Source: Amaricoccus sp.
Lineage (GTDB): Bacteria > Pseudomonadota > Alphaproteobacteria > Rhodobacterales > Rhodobacteraceae
NCBI RefSeq assembly: GCF_017993425.1
Contig: NZ_JAGOMQ010000024.1
Coordinates: 1-64,000, forward strand
DNA length: 64,000 nucleotides
Reading direction: 5' to 3'
The position numbers were made by a program, and so were the translations under genes. Under the pieces are notes generated by a model. That model searched no databases and was not told the origin of the DNA. It saw only the letters and a program-made list of their open reading frames with translations. This document shows, piece after piece, positions 10,462 through 19,669 of the stretch. The number at the start of each line of letters is the position of its first letter. Positions within the stretch are counted from its first letter, which is position 1.

Positions 10462-11856
10462 ATGACCAGACCCGACCCGATCCACGTCATAGGCGGCGGC
10501 CTAGCCGGCTCCGAGGCCGCCTTCCAGGCCGCCGAGATGGGCGTCCCCGTCATCCTCCACGAGATGCGGCCGCACCAGCCCACCTTCGCCCACAAGACCG
10601 ACGCGCTCGCCGAGCTCGTCTGCTCCAACTCCTTCCGCTCCGACGACGACGAGCAGAACGCCGTCGGCCTCCTCCACTGGGAGATGCGCGCCGCCGGCGG
10701 CCTCGTCATCGCCACGGCCGATGCCTGCCGCCTCCCCGCCGGCAGCGCGCTGGCCATCGACCGCGAGCCCTTCGCCGCCGCCATCACCGCCCGCCTCGAA
10801 GCTCACCCCCTCGTCACCATCGAGCGCGGCGAGGTCACGGGCCTCCCCCCCGAGGACTGGACCAGCGTCATCGTCGCCACCGGCCCGCTGACCTCGCCCG
10901 CCCTCGCCGCCGCCATCCGCGACCTGACCGACGCCGACGCCCTCGCCTTCTTCGACGCCATCGCCCCCATCGTCCACTTCGAGACGATCGACCTCTCCCG
11001 CGCCTGGTTCCAGTCGCGCTACGACAAGGGCGACACCGAGGCCGAGCGCCGCGCCTACCTCAACTGCCCGATGACCCGCCCGCAGTACGAGGCCTTCATC
11101 GACGCCCTCCTCGCCGCCGAGAAGACCGAGTTCAAGGACTGGGAGCGCGACACCCCCTATTTCGAGGGCTGCCTCCCCATCGAGGTCATGGCCGAGCGCG
11201 GCCGCGACACCCTCCGCTTCGGCCCGCTGAAGCCCGTCGGCCTCACCAACCCCCACGCCCCCGAGAGGCCCTACGCGGTGGTCCAGCTCCGCCGCGACAA
11301 CGCGCTCGGCACCCTTTACAACCTCGTCGGCTTCCAGACCAAGATGAAGCACGCCGCGCAGGTCGAGGTCTTCCGCACCATCCCCGGCCTCGAATCCGCA
11401 TCCTTCGCCCGCCTGGGCGGCATCCACCGCAACACCTTCCTGAACTCCCCCCGCCTCCTCGACGGCTCGATGCGCCTCGGCGCCGCCCCCCGCCTCCGCT
11501 TCGCCGGCCAGATCACCGGCGTCGAGGGCTACGTCGAGAGCGCCGCCATGGGCCTCCTCGCCGGCCGCCTCGCCGCCGCCGAACGCCTCGGGCTCGCGCT
11601 GACGCCCCCGCCCCCGACGACGGCGATGGGCGCCCTCGTCAACCACATCACCGGCGGCGCCGAGGCGTCGGTGTTCCAGCCGATGAACGTCAACTTCGGG
11701 CTGTTTCCGCCGCTGGAGGACGCCCGGGGAGGACGGCGGGGGCGGCGGGAGCGGTACAAGGGCTATACGGACCAGGCGAAGGCGGACTTTGCGGGGTGGT
11801 TAGGGACGGGGCTACGTCACGGCGTAACTCCCCTTGAAGAATCTAAAGTATTCTGA
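10462..11856 (+). CDS. trmFO: Methylenetetrahydrofolate--tRNA-(uracil-5)-methyltransferase TrmFO
   Basis: The folate- and FAD-dependent enzyme makes ribothymidine at position 54 of tRNA. The N-terminal FAD-binding motif is [10 protein letters not shown]. The family segments [19 protein letters not shown] and [19 protein letters not shown] are present, as is the late segment [13 protein letters not shown]. The length of 464 residues is slightly long for the family. The last ~16 residues (after FAGWLG) look unlike the family and fall where base composition changes to AT-rich, so the original end was probably replaced when island 3 was inserted. Confidence 0.96.
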   Translation: MTRPDPIHVIGGGLAGSEAAFQAAEMGVPVILHEMRPHQPTFAHKTDALAELVCSNSFRSDDDEQNAVGLLHWEMRAAGGLVIATADACRLPAGSALAIDREPFAAAITARLEAHPLVTIERGEVTGLPPEDWTSVIVATGPLTSPALAAAIRDLTDADALAFFDAIAPIVHFETIDLSRAWFQSRYDKGDTEAERRAYLNCPMTRPQYEAFIDALLAAEKTEFKDWERDTPYFEGCLPIEVMAERGRDTLRFGPLKPVGLTNPHAPERPYAVVQLRRDNALGTLYNLVGFQTKMKHAAQVEVFRTIPGLESASFARLGGIHRNTFLNSPRLLDGSMRLGAAPRLRFAGQITGVEGYVESAAMGLLAGRLAAAERLGLALTPPPPTTAMGALVNHITGGAEASVFQPMNVNFGLFPPLEDARGGRRGRRERYKGYTDQAKADFAGWLGTGLRHGVTPLEESKVF

Positions 11857-11922
11857 GAATGCAGGTCCGAAGCACCATTTGGACGAACATCACCCTCATG
11901 TCTCGCGCCGCAGGTAAAAATA

Positions 11923-13020
11923 ATGTCCATCATTGATGAGGTAAGCTTGGCTCGTCAAGATATTAGAACTGACGATTACTCTATGTCTATTGGCGAATGG
12001 ATATCTCTTTACGAGAGTAAGGAGCTTGATATCCACCCAGAATTTCAGAGATTTTTTAGGTGGACAGAGCAGCAAAAAAGCAATCTGATTGAGTCGATTC
12101 TTCTTGGAATACCTCTTCCACCAATATTTGTTAGTCAGAGAAGAGATGGGGTTTGGGACGTAATTGACGGACTCCAGCGCCTTTCAACGCTGTTCCAATT
12201 TGTTGGAATCCTGACAGATGAACAAGAGCGTCCGGTTGAGCCGCTTTCACTGAAGAAAACGACGTACCTGCCGTCGCTTGAAGGAAAAAAATGGGAATCT
12301 GACGTCGCCGAAGTGACTATTCCAGACGAGCTAAAAAGGTCAATTAAGCGATCAAAAATAAACGTGAGTATCATTCTCAAAGAGAGTAATGAAAATACGA
12401 AGTATGATTTATTTCAGCGCTTGAACACTGGCGGCTCTCAGCTGAGCCCTCAAGAGGTACGAAACTGTATCTTGGTTATGGTGGATCCTGATTTCTATCG
12501 TTGGGTGCATGATCTTTCTAGGAAACAAGCGTTTCAAGAGAGTATTGCACTCAGCGATAAGCCTCTTGCCGAGGCATATGACCTAGAGCAAGTTCTTCGC
12601 TTTCTAATTTTATCTGAAGCCACTGAAGAAGAGTTGGCAGCGGTTGGCGATCTTGGAGTATATTTGAATACAAAGATGGTTGACATGGCCAAGGATCCTG
12701 CCTTTGACCGAGACGGTTGGGCGCGGAGGTTTGGCTCTACATTTGATTTGTTGAATGATAAGATAGGTGATAACGCTTTTAAGAGATACAGTGTGGGAAA
12801 GGGACGCCACGAGGGTGGCTTTCTTGTGTCTCAATTTGAAGCAGTTGCCTGTGGTGTAGCGTGGAATTTGGAGCGCGCGAGCTTGCGCGAAGACATAGCA
12901 GATGCAGTCGCCGGCATCTGGAGCGACAGGGAATTCACTGACTGGACCGGCTCAGGCGTTACTGCCGCGAGGAGATTGCGGCGCATCGTTCCTTTTGCGC
13001 GCCGTCATTTTGCCGCATGA
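11923..13020 (+). CDS. DUF262 (ParB/Srx-like) domain protein of a predicted defence pair
   Basis: The 365-residue protein has the DUF262 hallmarks: PEFQRFFRWTEQQKSNLIES near residue 38, the nucleotide-related motif VIDGLQRLSTL near residue 84 (DGLQR in place of the usual DGQQR), and FQRLNTGGSQLSPQEVRN near residue 163. DUF262 domains form the NTP-dependent half of GmrSD-type and SspE-type anti-phage enzymes. The DUF1524 nuclease half is absent here; instead the next gene encodes a HEPN RNase-like protein, with its ATG overlapping this stop (ATGA). It probably acts as the sensor or regulator of that nuclease. Codon use is AT-rich, a sign of transfer. Confidence 0.85.
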   Translation: MSIIDEVSLARQDIRTDDYSMSIGEWISLYESKELDIHPEFQRFFRWTEQQKSNLIESILLGIPLPPIFVSQRRDGVWDVIDGLQRLSTLFQFVGILTDEQERPVEPLSLKKTTYLPSLEGKKWESDVAEVTIPDELKRSIKRSKINVSIILKESNENTKYDLFQRLNTGGSQLSPQEVRNCILVMVDPDFYRWVHDLSRKQAFQESIALSDKPLAEAYDLEQVLRFLILSEATEEELAAVGDLGVYLNTKMVDMAKDPAFDRDGWARRFGSTFDLLNDKIGDNAFKRYSVGKGRHEGGFLVSQFEAVACGVAWNLERASLREDIADAVAGIWSDREFTDWTGSGVTAARRLRRIVPFARRHFAA

Positions 13021-13673
13021 AGATTCGGACGGTTGACCAATTTCTCGACCGAGTAAGCGCCGACCGAGTTTGGCGGATCAGAGAGATAGCATCTCTGCGT
13101 TCGCAATGCTACTCGCACGGCCTTTCGCAACATGTGGCAATGGCTCTTCGGCGCTCCTTCGTACCAATTGCGTACGCGCACTGGGAAGGATTTGTGAAGA
13201 AAGCCGCGAACTACTACCTAGAGTTCGTTGCTATGCAGGGGCTTAGATTAAAAGATCTAAACTCATCTTTTATGTCTATATATCTGTGGAGAGAATGCTC
13301 AACATCTCTATCGCGCGGCAAGCATAACTCCTTAGTAGATGTTTGCAATGCTCTAATGGATCGGGAGTTGCACCAAGTGCGGCTTCATTATAAAAATGTA
13401 ATTTCGACGAATTCCAACTTAGACTCGAGGACTCTTTCGGATATTTGCTTGACTCTGGGCGTATCGTTTCGTGTATTTGAAACTAAGACGATGTTTATCG
13501 ACGCAAAGCTGGTTGGGCAAAGAAATAACATTGCCCATGGGGAGAATCAGGAAATTACGAAGGAGTCTTTAGAGGAGATCAAAGACGAGGTTGTTCTGCT
13601 AATAGATCTCTTTAGAAATGAGATTGAGAACGCGGCTGTTTCAGGATCTTTTTTGCGCGTATTACCTGTATAA
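13017..13673 (+). CDS. MAE_28990/MAE_18760-like HEPN RNase protein
   Basis: The 218-residue helical protein carries the HEPN catalytic motif R-x4-H in QRNNIAHGE at about residues 171-179, preceded by the family-typical AYAHWEGFVKKAANYYLEF segment near residue 60. HEPN proteins of this family are predicted metal-independent RNases that act as toxins in defence systems. Start and upstream stop overlap by four bases, so its production is tied to the DUF262 protein, which likely restrains or activates it. The reading frame is intact and the catalytic residues are present, so the module is probably functional. Confidence 0.85.
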   Translation: MKIRTVDQFLDRVSADRVWRIREIASLRSQCYSHGLSQHVAMALRRSFVPIAYAHWEGFVKKAANYYLEFVAMQGLRLKDLNSSFMSIYLWRECSTSLSRGKHNSLVDVCNALMDRELHQVRLHYKNVISTNSNLDSRTLSDICLTLGVSFRVFETKTMFIDAKLVGQRNNIAHGENQEITKESLEEIKDEVVLLIDLFRNEIENAAVSGSFLRVLPV

Positions 13674-13754
13674 ATTATTTTAACTGCGCGAATGTCCAAT
13701 AGAATTTTTCACTGATTTAGATATTACGCTTTCTTTGAGTAGCTGTTACCCCTC

Positions 13755-14159
13755 TCAATCCTCCTTCTTCTTCGGCGCCGCCTTCCCCCAGATCTCGTTC
13801 CCGCGCCGGTCCCTGTCGCCCTGGCCCAGCACCTCCTTCGAGATCAGCGCGAACATGTAGGTCCGCAGCACCGCGTTGATGCGGCGGTGATAGCCCTCGC
13901 CGAGGTCGTGGAACCACTTCGCCACGTCCGCATCGAGCGCCACCGTCACCTTCTTGCGGCGCGGGCGGGTCGGGGCCACCCGCTCCAGCTTGTCCCAGTC
14001 CGCCGGGATCAGCGCCTGGCGCAGGCGGCTGTCCGCCACGTCGACCTTAAGGTCGTCGAGCGCCATCATCATCTTCAGATAGGCCTGCTCCTGGGCGATC
14101 GTGCGCAGCCGGTCCTCCAAGGGACGCCTCCTGTCAGCAATGTCTCGGGAAGCCGCCAC
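13755..14159 (-). CDS. BrnA-like ribbon-helix-helix antitoxin-type protein, no toxin partner
   Basis: The 134-residue protein has a central ribbon-helix-helix segment (KKVTVALDADVAKWFHDLGE, then GYHRRINAVLRTYM) at about residues 69-102, as in BrnA antitoxins. A ~65-residue N-terminal helical extension precedes it. No BrnT-type toxin frame lies on either side, so it may be an orphan regulator. Composition is native GC-rich. It sits directly at the right border of the AT-rich DUF262/HEPN island on the opposite strand. Confidence 0.75.
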   Translation of the reverse strand: MAASRDIADRRRPLEDRLRTIAQEQAYLKMMMALDDLKVDVADSRLRQALIPADWDKLERVAPTRPRRKKVTVALDADVAKWFHDLGEGYHRRINAVLRTYMFALISKEVLGQGDRDRRGNEIWGKAAPKKKED

Positions 14160-14309
14160 CTTGCCCCGGATCCGTCAACAATCGCCTAAAAACCGGCAAG
14201 CCGGATTCCAGCCCGATTCCAGCCGCCTTCCAGCCGACCCAACCGATTGACGGCGAAGGCCGATTTCCCCCCGCTTGCGGCGAGCGCCCGTCGCGCCTAC
14301 CTGAGGCCC

Positions 14310-14510
14310 ATGAACTACGTCCTCGCGCTCCTGCTGCCGCCTCTCTCGATCCTGATCGCGGGTCGCCCCTTCGTGGCGATCGCCACGTTTCTCCTGTGGA
14401 TTCCGGCGGTTATCTTCTCCGGCGGCCTGACGCATCCGATGTTCGTGCTGCTCGCGTGGATCCTGATATACCAGTCCGCCGAGGACCGCCGCTCCTCCCG
14501 CCGGCCCTGA
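14310..14510 (+). CDS. YqaE/Pmp3-family small membrane protein
   Basis: The 66-residue protein has two hydrophobic helices with the Pmp3 pattern (LLLPPLSILIAGRPFVAIAT, then FLLWIPAVIF and FVLLAWILIY) and a charged tail. Family members are small membrane proteins linked to membrane potential and salt or stress tolerance. The start at 14310 puts the Met directly before the first helix; the longer in-frame start at 14247 adds a non-family stretch. The stop codon is 15 bases before the start of gluQ in the same frame. Confidence 0.8.
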   Translation: MNYVLALLLPPLSILIAGRPFVAIATFLLWIPAVIFSGGLTHPMFVLLAWILIYQSAEDRRSSRRP

Positions 14511-14525
14511 CGTCGCGGCCCCGCC

Positions 14526-15326
14526 CTGCGCACCCGCTTCGCCCCGTCCCCCACCGGCCGCCTCCACCTCGGCCACGCCTTCTCCGCCCTCGTCGCCGCC
14601 GGCACGGGAGCGGAATTTATCCTGCGCATAGAAGATCTTGACGCCACCCGCTGCCGCCCCGCCTACGAGGCCGGCATCCTAGACGACCTCGCCTGGCTAG
14701 GCCTCACCTGGCCCCATCCCCCCCTCCGCCAATCCACCCGCGCCCCCGCCTACGCCGCCGCCCTCGCCCGCCTCCGCGCCCTCCGCCTCCTCTACGCCTG
14801 CCGCTGCACCCGCCGCGACATCGCGCTCTCCGCCCCGCAGGAGGGCGCGGAAGGTCCAGTATATCCAGGCACTTGCCGGGGCCTCTTCCTCCCCGAGGAC
14901 GGCGCCGCCCTCCGCCTCGACCTCCGCGCCGCCCTCGCCCTGGCCGGCCCCCTCGCCTGGCAGGAGATCGGCCCCTGGCACGCCGGCCTCCGCCCGATCG
15001 ACCCGGAGCAGCTTGCCGCCGAGCTCGGCGACCCGGTGCTCGCACGAAAAGATCTGGGGACTTCCTACCACTTGGCGGTCGTCGTTGACGACGCGGCGCA
15101 AGGGATAACCCACGTCGTCCGCGGCGAGGACCTCCGCCCCGTCACCCCCCTCCACCGCCTCCTCCAGGCCCTCCTCGACCTCCCGGCGCCCCTCTGGCTC
15201 CACCACCGCCTGATCCGCGACGAGACCGGCCGCCGCCTCGCCAAGCGCGACGACGCCCGCGCCCTCGCCACGCTGCGGGCGGAGGGCGTAACCCCGGCGG
15301 AGGTGCGGGCGATGGTCGGGCTATAG
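14526..15326 (+). CDS. gluQ: Glutamyl-Q tRNA(Asp) synthetase, CTG start
   Basis: This truncated GluRS paralog attaches glutamate to queuosine at position 34 of tRNA(Asp). Visible are the N-terminal [17 protein letters not shown] with its HIGH-type motif, the zinc site CRC...YPGTC, and the lysine motif RLAKRDDA. The 266-residue frame has no ATG, GTG or TTG before the conserved N-terminus: upstream in frame lies only the stop of the Pmp3-like gene. The codon that would give the standard family N-terminus ([11 protein letters not shown]) is CTG at 14526. It overlaps the 3' end of hisI on the other strand by six bases. Confidence 0.88.
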   Translation: MRTRFAPSPTGRLHLGHAFSALVAAGTGAEFILRIEDLDATRCRPAYEAGILDDLAWLGLTWPHPPLRQSTRAPAYAAALARLRALRLLYACRCTRRDIALSAPQEGAEGPVYPGTCRGLFLPEDGAALRLDLRAALALAGPLAWQEIGPWHAGLRPIDPEQLAAELGDPVLARKDLGTSYHLAVVVDDAAQGITHVVRGEDLRPVTPLHRLLQALLDLPAPLWLHHRLIRDETGRRLAKRDDARALATLRAEGVTPAEVRAMVGL

Positions 15327-15692
15327 CTCCGGCTCGGCGACGACGACCTCGACGCCGTCGCGCAAGGCCGTGAAAAAACAGGAGCGGCGGTTGGTGTGGC
15401 ACGCCGGGCCGGTCTGCTCGACGATCAGCAGGAGCGCGTCGCGATCGCAATCGACGCGCAGCTCGACCAGCCGCTGGACATGCCCCGAGGTCTCGCCCTT
15501 GCGCCAGAGCGCGCCGCGGGAGCGCGACCAGTAGCTCACGCGCCCGGTCCGCAGCGTCTCGCGCAGGCTCGCGGCGTTCATCCAGGCGAGCATCAGCACC
15601 TCGCCGTCGGTCGACTGGGCGACGGCCGGCACGAGGCCGGCGGCGTTCCAGGCGAGCGTGGCCGGGTCGAAGGGCGCGGGGTCGGCGGCCAT
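15321..15692 (-). CDS. hisI: Phosphoribosyl-AMP cyclohydrolase
   Basis: The 123-residue enzyme opens the purine ring of phosphoribosyl-AMP in the third step of histidine synthesis. The signature segments [10 protein letters not shown] and [19 protein letters not shown] are present, as are the three zinc-ligand cysteines in [18 protein letters not shown]. It is a separate HisI without the HisE part. It is convergent with gluQ (six-base overlap of 3' ends) and divergent from the Fe-S scaffold-like gene. Confidence 0.96.
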   Translation of the reverse strand: MAADPAPFDPATLAWNAAGLVPAVAQSTDGEVLMLAWMNAASLRETLRTGRVSYWSRSRGALWRKGETSGHVQRLVELRVDCDRDALLLIVEQTGPACHTNRRSCFFTALRDGVEVVVAEPEL

Positions 15693-15762
15693 GGGGTCCC
15701 TTTGCGGCGGGCGGGTTCGGGGCTATCTATGTGGCGGGAAACGCCTTGTACAGGAAGGCCGG

Positions 15763-16221
15763 ATGAGCGGTGAGACCGATCTGATCAAGCTCTACTCCCA
15801 GCGCATCCTGGCGCTGGCGGCCGACATCCCGCATGCGGCGCGGCTGGAGAGCCCGCAGGTGAGCGCGAAGCGGCGCTCGCCGCTCTGCGGCTCGACGGTG
15901 ACGGTGGACCTGACGCTGGAGGACGGGCGGATCGCGGCGTTCGGGCAGGACGTCAAGGCCTGCGCGCTCGGGCAGGCGGCGGCGTCGGTGGTCGGGGCCA
16001 ACGCGATCGGGCGGACGCGCGACGAGATCGCCACGGCGCGGGACCAGCTCGCGGCGATGCTGAAGGCCCGGGGGCCGGTCCCCGACGCGCCGTTCGACGG
16101 GCTCGAGGTGCTGCTGCCGGCGCGGGACTACAAGAACCGGCACGCCTCGATCCTGCTGGCGCTGGAGGCGACGCTCGCGGCCTTCGACGAGGCCCTGGAG
16201 GCGACGCGGGCGCAGGCCTGA
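15763..16221 (+). CDS. Fe-S cluster assembly scaffold-like protein (NifU N-terminal/IscU family)
   Basis: The 152-residue protein aligns with the IscU/NifU-N fold through SPLCGSTVTVDLTLEDGRIA and GQDVKACALGQAAASVVGAN, which supply the first two cluster-ligand cysteines. The third ligand position near the C-terminus (DYKNRHASILLALEA) has no Cys, so this is a divergent member and may not bind a cluster in the same way. It starts at 15763, where the segment MSGETDLIKLYSQRIL begins; a longer frame would run into the hisI promoter. Stop codons of this gene and of the convergent CDF gene are two bases apart. Confidence 0.82.
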   Translation: MSGETDLIKLYSQRILALAADIPHAARLESPQVSAKRRSPLCGSTVTVDLTLEDGRIAAFGQDVKACALGQAAASVVGANAIGRTRDEIATARDQLAAMLKARGPVPDAPFDGLEVLLPARDYKNRHASILLALEATLAAFDEALEATRAQA

Positions 16222-16223
16222 CC

Positions 16224-17162
16224 TTAGTCGGCCAGCGGCTCGGGGTGGCCGATGGCGAGGGTCTCGCGGCAGGCATGGCGGGCGCATTCGAGCTCGAGCG
16301 TCGCGTGGACGATGCCGTAGCGGTCGCGGAGCATCGCCTTGGCGGTCGCCTTGATCGCGTCGGCCTCCTCCCACCGGCCGGCCTCGACCACCACGTGGGC
16401 CTCGAGCGCGGCGGCGTGCTCCTGCATCTGCCAGAGGTGGAGGTGGTGGGCCTCGCGGACGCCCTCGACGTCGGCGAGCGCGAGCGCCACCCCGGCGGCG
16501 TCGAGCTCGGGCGGGCTGCCGAGCATCAGGATGCGGATCACCCCGCCGATCTCGGCGAAGGCCATCCAGAGGATGTAGCCGGCGATGGCTAGCGTCACGA
16601 TCGGGTCGGCGAGGCGCCAGTCCCAGAGCAGGATCAGCGTGCCGGCGAGGATGACCGCGACGGAGCCGAGGGCGTCGGCGAGGTTGTGGAGGAAGGCGGC
16701 GCGGATGTTGACGCTGGTCTTCGCCATCGTCCAGGTCAGCAGCGCGGTCGCGAGGTCGACGACGAGGGCGACGGCGGCGATGACGACGACGAGCCAGCCG
16801 TCGACGCCCTGCGGGTCGAGGAGCCGGCCGAACGCCTCGACGGCGAGGTAGAGGCCGATCACGATCAGCGTGGTGTAGTTGATGAGCGCCGCCACCACCT
16901 CGGCGCGGCCGTAGCCGAAGGTCATCGCTGGGTCGGCCGGGCGGCGGGCGATTTTGCGCGCCGCGAAGGCGATGACGAGCGAGATCGCGTCGGAGAAGTT
17001 GTGGAGCGCGTCGGCGATCAGCGCGAGGCTGCCGGCGAGGACGCCGCCGACGACCTGCGCCACGGTCAGGCCGAGGTTGATCGCCACGGCGACGGCGACG
17101 CGGCGGTCGCCGGCGGCGGGGTCGACGTGGTGGTGGTGGCCGTGGTGATGACCGTGGCTCAA
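16224..17162 (-). CDS. Cation diffusion facilitator (CDF) metal exporter
   Basis: The protein has about 312 residues with six membrane helices. Helix 2 carries the metal-site motif ALIADALHNFSDAIS and helix 5 FLHNLADALGS, the HD-HD pattern of zinc exporters. A His-rich N-terminus (HGHHHGHHHHVD) and a cytoplasmic C-terminal domain with HHLHLWQM fit the ZitB/CzcD type, which moves zinc, cadmium or cobalt out of the cytoplasm by proton exchange. The start is uncertain: TTG at 17162 has a good upstream GGGAG, while a GTG at 17204 adds 14 residues without a ribosome site. Confidence 0.92.
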   Translation of the reverse strand: MSHGHHHGHHHHVDPAAGDRRVAVAVAINLGLTVAQVVGGVLAGSLALIADALHNFSDAISLVIAFAARKIARRPADPAMTFGYGRAEVVAALINYTTLIVIGLYLAVEAFGRLLDPQGVDGWLVVVIAAVALVVDLATALLTWTMAKTSVNIRAAFLHNLADALGSVAVILAGTLILLWDWRLADPIVTLAIAGYILWMAFAEIGGVIRILMLGSPPELDAAGVALALADVEGVREAHHLHLWQMQEHAAALEAHVVVEAGRWEEADAIKATAKAMLRDRYGIVHATLELECARHACRETLAIGHPEPLAD

Positions 17163-17265
17163 TCCGGGCGCTCCCGTCGTTGCGAGGGCGGACCTTAGCC
17201 GCACGGGCCGGCGGCGGAAAGCGGCCCCGCTGGCAAATGCGATGGGCTTCGGATATCGGGATCCG

Positions 17266-18033
17266 ATGCTCTCGTACCAACACGCCTATCATGCGGGAGG
17301 GCCGGCCGACGTGCACAAGCACGCGGCCCTGGCGGCGATGCTGGCCTGGCTGACCCGCAAGGAGCGCGGGATCAGCTACGCGGAGACCCATGCCGGGCGG
17401 GGGCTCTACGACCTCGACGCGCCGGAGGCCGTGAAGACCGGCGAGGCGAGGGCGGGGATAGAGCGGGCGGAGGTCGATCCGGCTAGCCCCTACGGGCAGG
17501 CGCTGGCGATGACGCGGGCGGAGTTCGGGGCGCGGGTCTATCCGGGCTCGCCGGTGCTCGCCTGGGCGCTGCTGCGGCCGCAGGACCGGATGACGCTGAT
17601 GGAGCTGCACCCGGCGGAATACGCGGCGCTGCGCGAGGCGATGGCGGGGTCGGGGGCGGCGATCCATCACCGCGACGGCTTCGAGCGGCTGCTGGCGATG
17701 GCCCCGCTGTCGCCGCGGCGGGGGCTGGTGCTGGTCGATCCCTCCTACGAGGTGAAGACGGAATACGCCGCGGCGGCGGCCTTCGTGCGGCGGATGGCGG
17801 CGAGATGGCCGGAGGCGGCGGTCGTCGTGTGGTATCCGGTGCTGCCGGCGGGGCGGCATGCGGAGCTGCTGGCGGGGCTCGCGCCGGTGCGGCCGCTGAT
17901 CGACGAGGTCGCCTTCCGCCATCCGCCGGAGCGGGGGATGACCGGGTCCGGCCTCGCGGTGGCGAACGCCTGGCCGGGGCTGCGCGAGGCGCTGGAGGCG
18001 GGCAGGGCGGCGAGCGCGGGCATCTTTGCGTGA
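17266..18033 (+). CDS. rlmJ: 23S rRNA (adenine2030-N6)-methyltransferase RlmJ
   Basis: The 255-residue protein begins MLSYQHAYHAGGPADVHKHA, the family's typical N-terminus, which fixes the start at the ATG at 17266 rather than the one 24 bases upstream. It has the SAM-binding AETHAGRGLYDL segment and the catalytic segment VLVDPSYEVKTEY. The usual DPPY motif reads DPSY here. It methylates A2030 in 23S rRNA. A small hypothetical gene follows after 14 bases and is probably co-transcribed. Confidence 0.92.
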   Translation: MLSYQHAYHAGGPADVHKHAALAAMLAWLTRKERGISYAETHAGRGLYDLDAPEAVKTGEARAGIERAEVDPASPYGQALAMTRAEFGARVYPGSPVLAWALLRPQDRMTLMELHPAEYAALREAMAGSGAAIHHRDGFERLLAMAPLSPRRGLVLVDPSYEVKTEYAAAAAFVRRMAARWPEAAVVVWYPVLPAGRHAELLAGLAPVRPLIDEVAFRHPPERGMTGSGLAVANAWPGLREALEAGRAASAGIFA

Positions 18034-18047
18034 GGGGAGGGAACGGC

Positions 18048-18305
18048 ATGGCGCGGCGGGAGGCGGAGGTCGATCCGCGGGGGCTGATCCGCGAGGCCTA
18101 CCGGATGGAGATCGGCGCGGCGGAGTGCCGCTCGATCCTGCTCGACTGGGCGCTCGGGCTGCCGAGCGCCGGGCCGGCGGAGATCGCGCTGCTGCTCGAT
18201 CTCTACGGGGGCGAGAACCCCGATCATCCGATGACGGAGGTGCTGCGCGAGGGGCTCACCCCGCCGGGCGCGCCGCGGCGGCGGGGCGGACGGACGGGGC
18301 GCTGA
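18048..18305 (+). CDS. Hypothetical protein, 85 aa, downstream of rlmJ
   Basis: The family is not recognised. The small soluble protein has a helical core (GLIREAYRMEIGAAECRSIL, then LDWALGLP and IALLLDLYGG) and a basic, Gly/Arg-rich tail. A strong ribosome site (GAGGGGAGGGA) precedes the ATG, which supports real expression. It follows rlmJ by 14 bases on the same strand. Convergent mnmA lies to the right, separated by a 107-base relatively AT-rich spacer. Confidence 0.75.
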   Translation: MARREAEVDPRGLIREAYRMEIGAAECRSILLDWALGLPSAGPAEIALLLDLYGGENPDHPMTEVLREGLTPPGAPRRRGGRTGR

Positions 18306-18412
18306 GGCGGTCCGGGGAAGTGTCCCACAATGGGCAGGGGTATGTCATTGAATTAAAATAGAATACGAAAGTTGGTAATTTTATTGCGCGACGGCGCGCG
18401 GTATAGTCGCCC

Positions 18413-19540
18413 TCAGGCGCGGGTGATCCAGCCGCCGCCGAGGACGCGGTCGCCGTCATAGAAGACGCAGGCCTGGCCGGGGGCGACGCCCTCCTCGGGG
18501 GCGTAGAGCTCGACCGTGGCGCGGCCATCCGCACCGGGGAGGAGGCGGGCGGGCTTCGGGGCGCGGGTCGAGCGGACGCGGGCCTCGATCTCCCAGCCCT
18601 CGGGCGGCGCGGCCTCGAAGGGATCGTCGCCGAGCCAGTTGACCTCGGCGACCGGGAAGGCGCGGCGGGCGAGCGCCGCGCGCGGGCCGACGACGACGCG
18701 CCGGGCCTCGGGATCGAGGCGGACGACGTAGAGCGGCTCGCCGCTCGCCACGCCGAGGCCGCGCCGCTGGCCGACGGTGAAGCGGATCACGCCATCGTGT
18801 CGGCCGAGGACGCGGCCGTCGAGATGGACGACCTCGCCGGGCTCGGCCGCGCCGGGCCGGAGGCGCTCGACGACGTCGGCGTAGGAGCCGGTCGGGACGA
18901 AACAGATATCCTGGCTGTCGGGCTTGGCCGCGACCGGCAGGCCGAACCGCTCGGCTTCCGAGCGGACCTGCGCCTTCGAGTGAAAATTTCCTAAAGGGAA
19001 CCGCAAATAATCCAGCTGCTGGCGCGTTGTGGTGAACAGGAAGTAACTTTGGTCGCGGGTAGGGTCCGCGGCGCGGCGCAGGGTGGCGCCTCGAGGGGTG
19101 GGTGTGCGTTGAACGTAATGTCCGGTCGCCAGGCAGTCGGCGTCCAGGTCGAGCGCGGTCTCCAGGAGATCGCGGAACTTGATGCGCTCGTTGCAGCGGA
19201 TGCAGGGAACGGGGGTCGCGCCGGCGAGATAGGCGTCGGCGAACTCCTCCACCACGGCCGCGCGGAAGCGGCTCTCGTAGTCGAGAACGTAGTGCGGGAT
19301 GCCGATCGTCTCGGCCACCGCCCGCGCGTCGTGAATATCGCGCCCGGCGCAGCAGGCGCCGCGGCGGGCGGTCGCGGCCCCGTGGTCGTACAGCTGAAGC
19401 GTGACGCCGATCACCTCGAAGCCCTCATGCGCGAGGCGCGCGGCCACGACCGAGCTGTCGACGCCGCCGGACATCGCGACGACGACGCGGGTGTCGGCCG
19501 GCGCCCTGGCGAAGCCGAGGCTGTTGACGGGCGTGTCCAT
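18413..19540 (-). CDS. mnmA: tRNA-specific 2-thiouridylase MnmA
   Basis: The 375-residue enzyme adds sulfur to uridine 34 of Lys, Glu and Gln tRNAs. It shows the PP-loop motif [17 protein letters not shown], the catalytic Cys pair ([11 protein letters not shown] and DSQDICFVP), and the family segment [16 protein letters not shown]. The start at 19540 has a GAAGGA ribosome site; an in-frame start 22 codons upstream lacks one and would run into the divergent sciP promoter region. Confidence 0.96.
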   Translation of the reverse strand: MDTPVNSLGFARAPADTRVVVAMSGGVDSSVVAARLAHEGFEVIGVTLQLYDHGAATARRGACCAGRDIHDARAVAETIGIPHYVLDYESRFRAAVVEEFADAYLAGATPVPCIRCNERIKFRDLLETALDLDADCLATGHYVQRTPTPRGATLRRAADPTRDQSYFLFTTTRQQLDYLRFPLGNFHSKAQVRSEAERFGLPVAAKPDSQDICFVPTGSYADVVERLRPGAAEPGEVVHLDGRVLGRHDGVIRFTVGQRRGLGVASGEPLYVVRLDPEARRVVVGPRAALARRAFPVAEVNWLGDDPFEAAPPEGWEIEARVRSTRAPKPARLLPGADGRATVELYAPEEGVAPGQACVFYDGDRVLGGGWITRA

Positions 19541-19669
19541 GCGGGCGGTCCTTCGATCGAGGCGGGTTATAGTAAAACTGCTGGTAATGACAAGTCCGGG
19601 TTTCACCGGCGTTTAATGAGTGCCCCGGTAAGTAATCGGACGGGTGTAACGAGTGTTAGGGAACGAGGC

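Larger units (their letters stand above)
11825..13740. other. AT-rich island 3 with DUF262/HEPN module, 3' of trmFO
   Basis: Composition changes from very GC-rich to markedly AT-rich from the last codons of trmFO to just before the BrnA-like gene. The island carries exactly two overlapping genes and no integrase or transposase. No clear flanking direct repeat could be found by eye. The layout is that of a small acquired defence cassette. Confidence 0.65.

Noticed and set aside
13755-14159. A complete BrnTA toxin-antitoxin system
   Set aside because: Only the BrnA-like antitoxin is seen; no small toxin frame with the BrnT pattern precedes or follows it.
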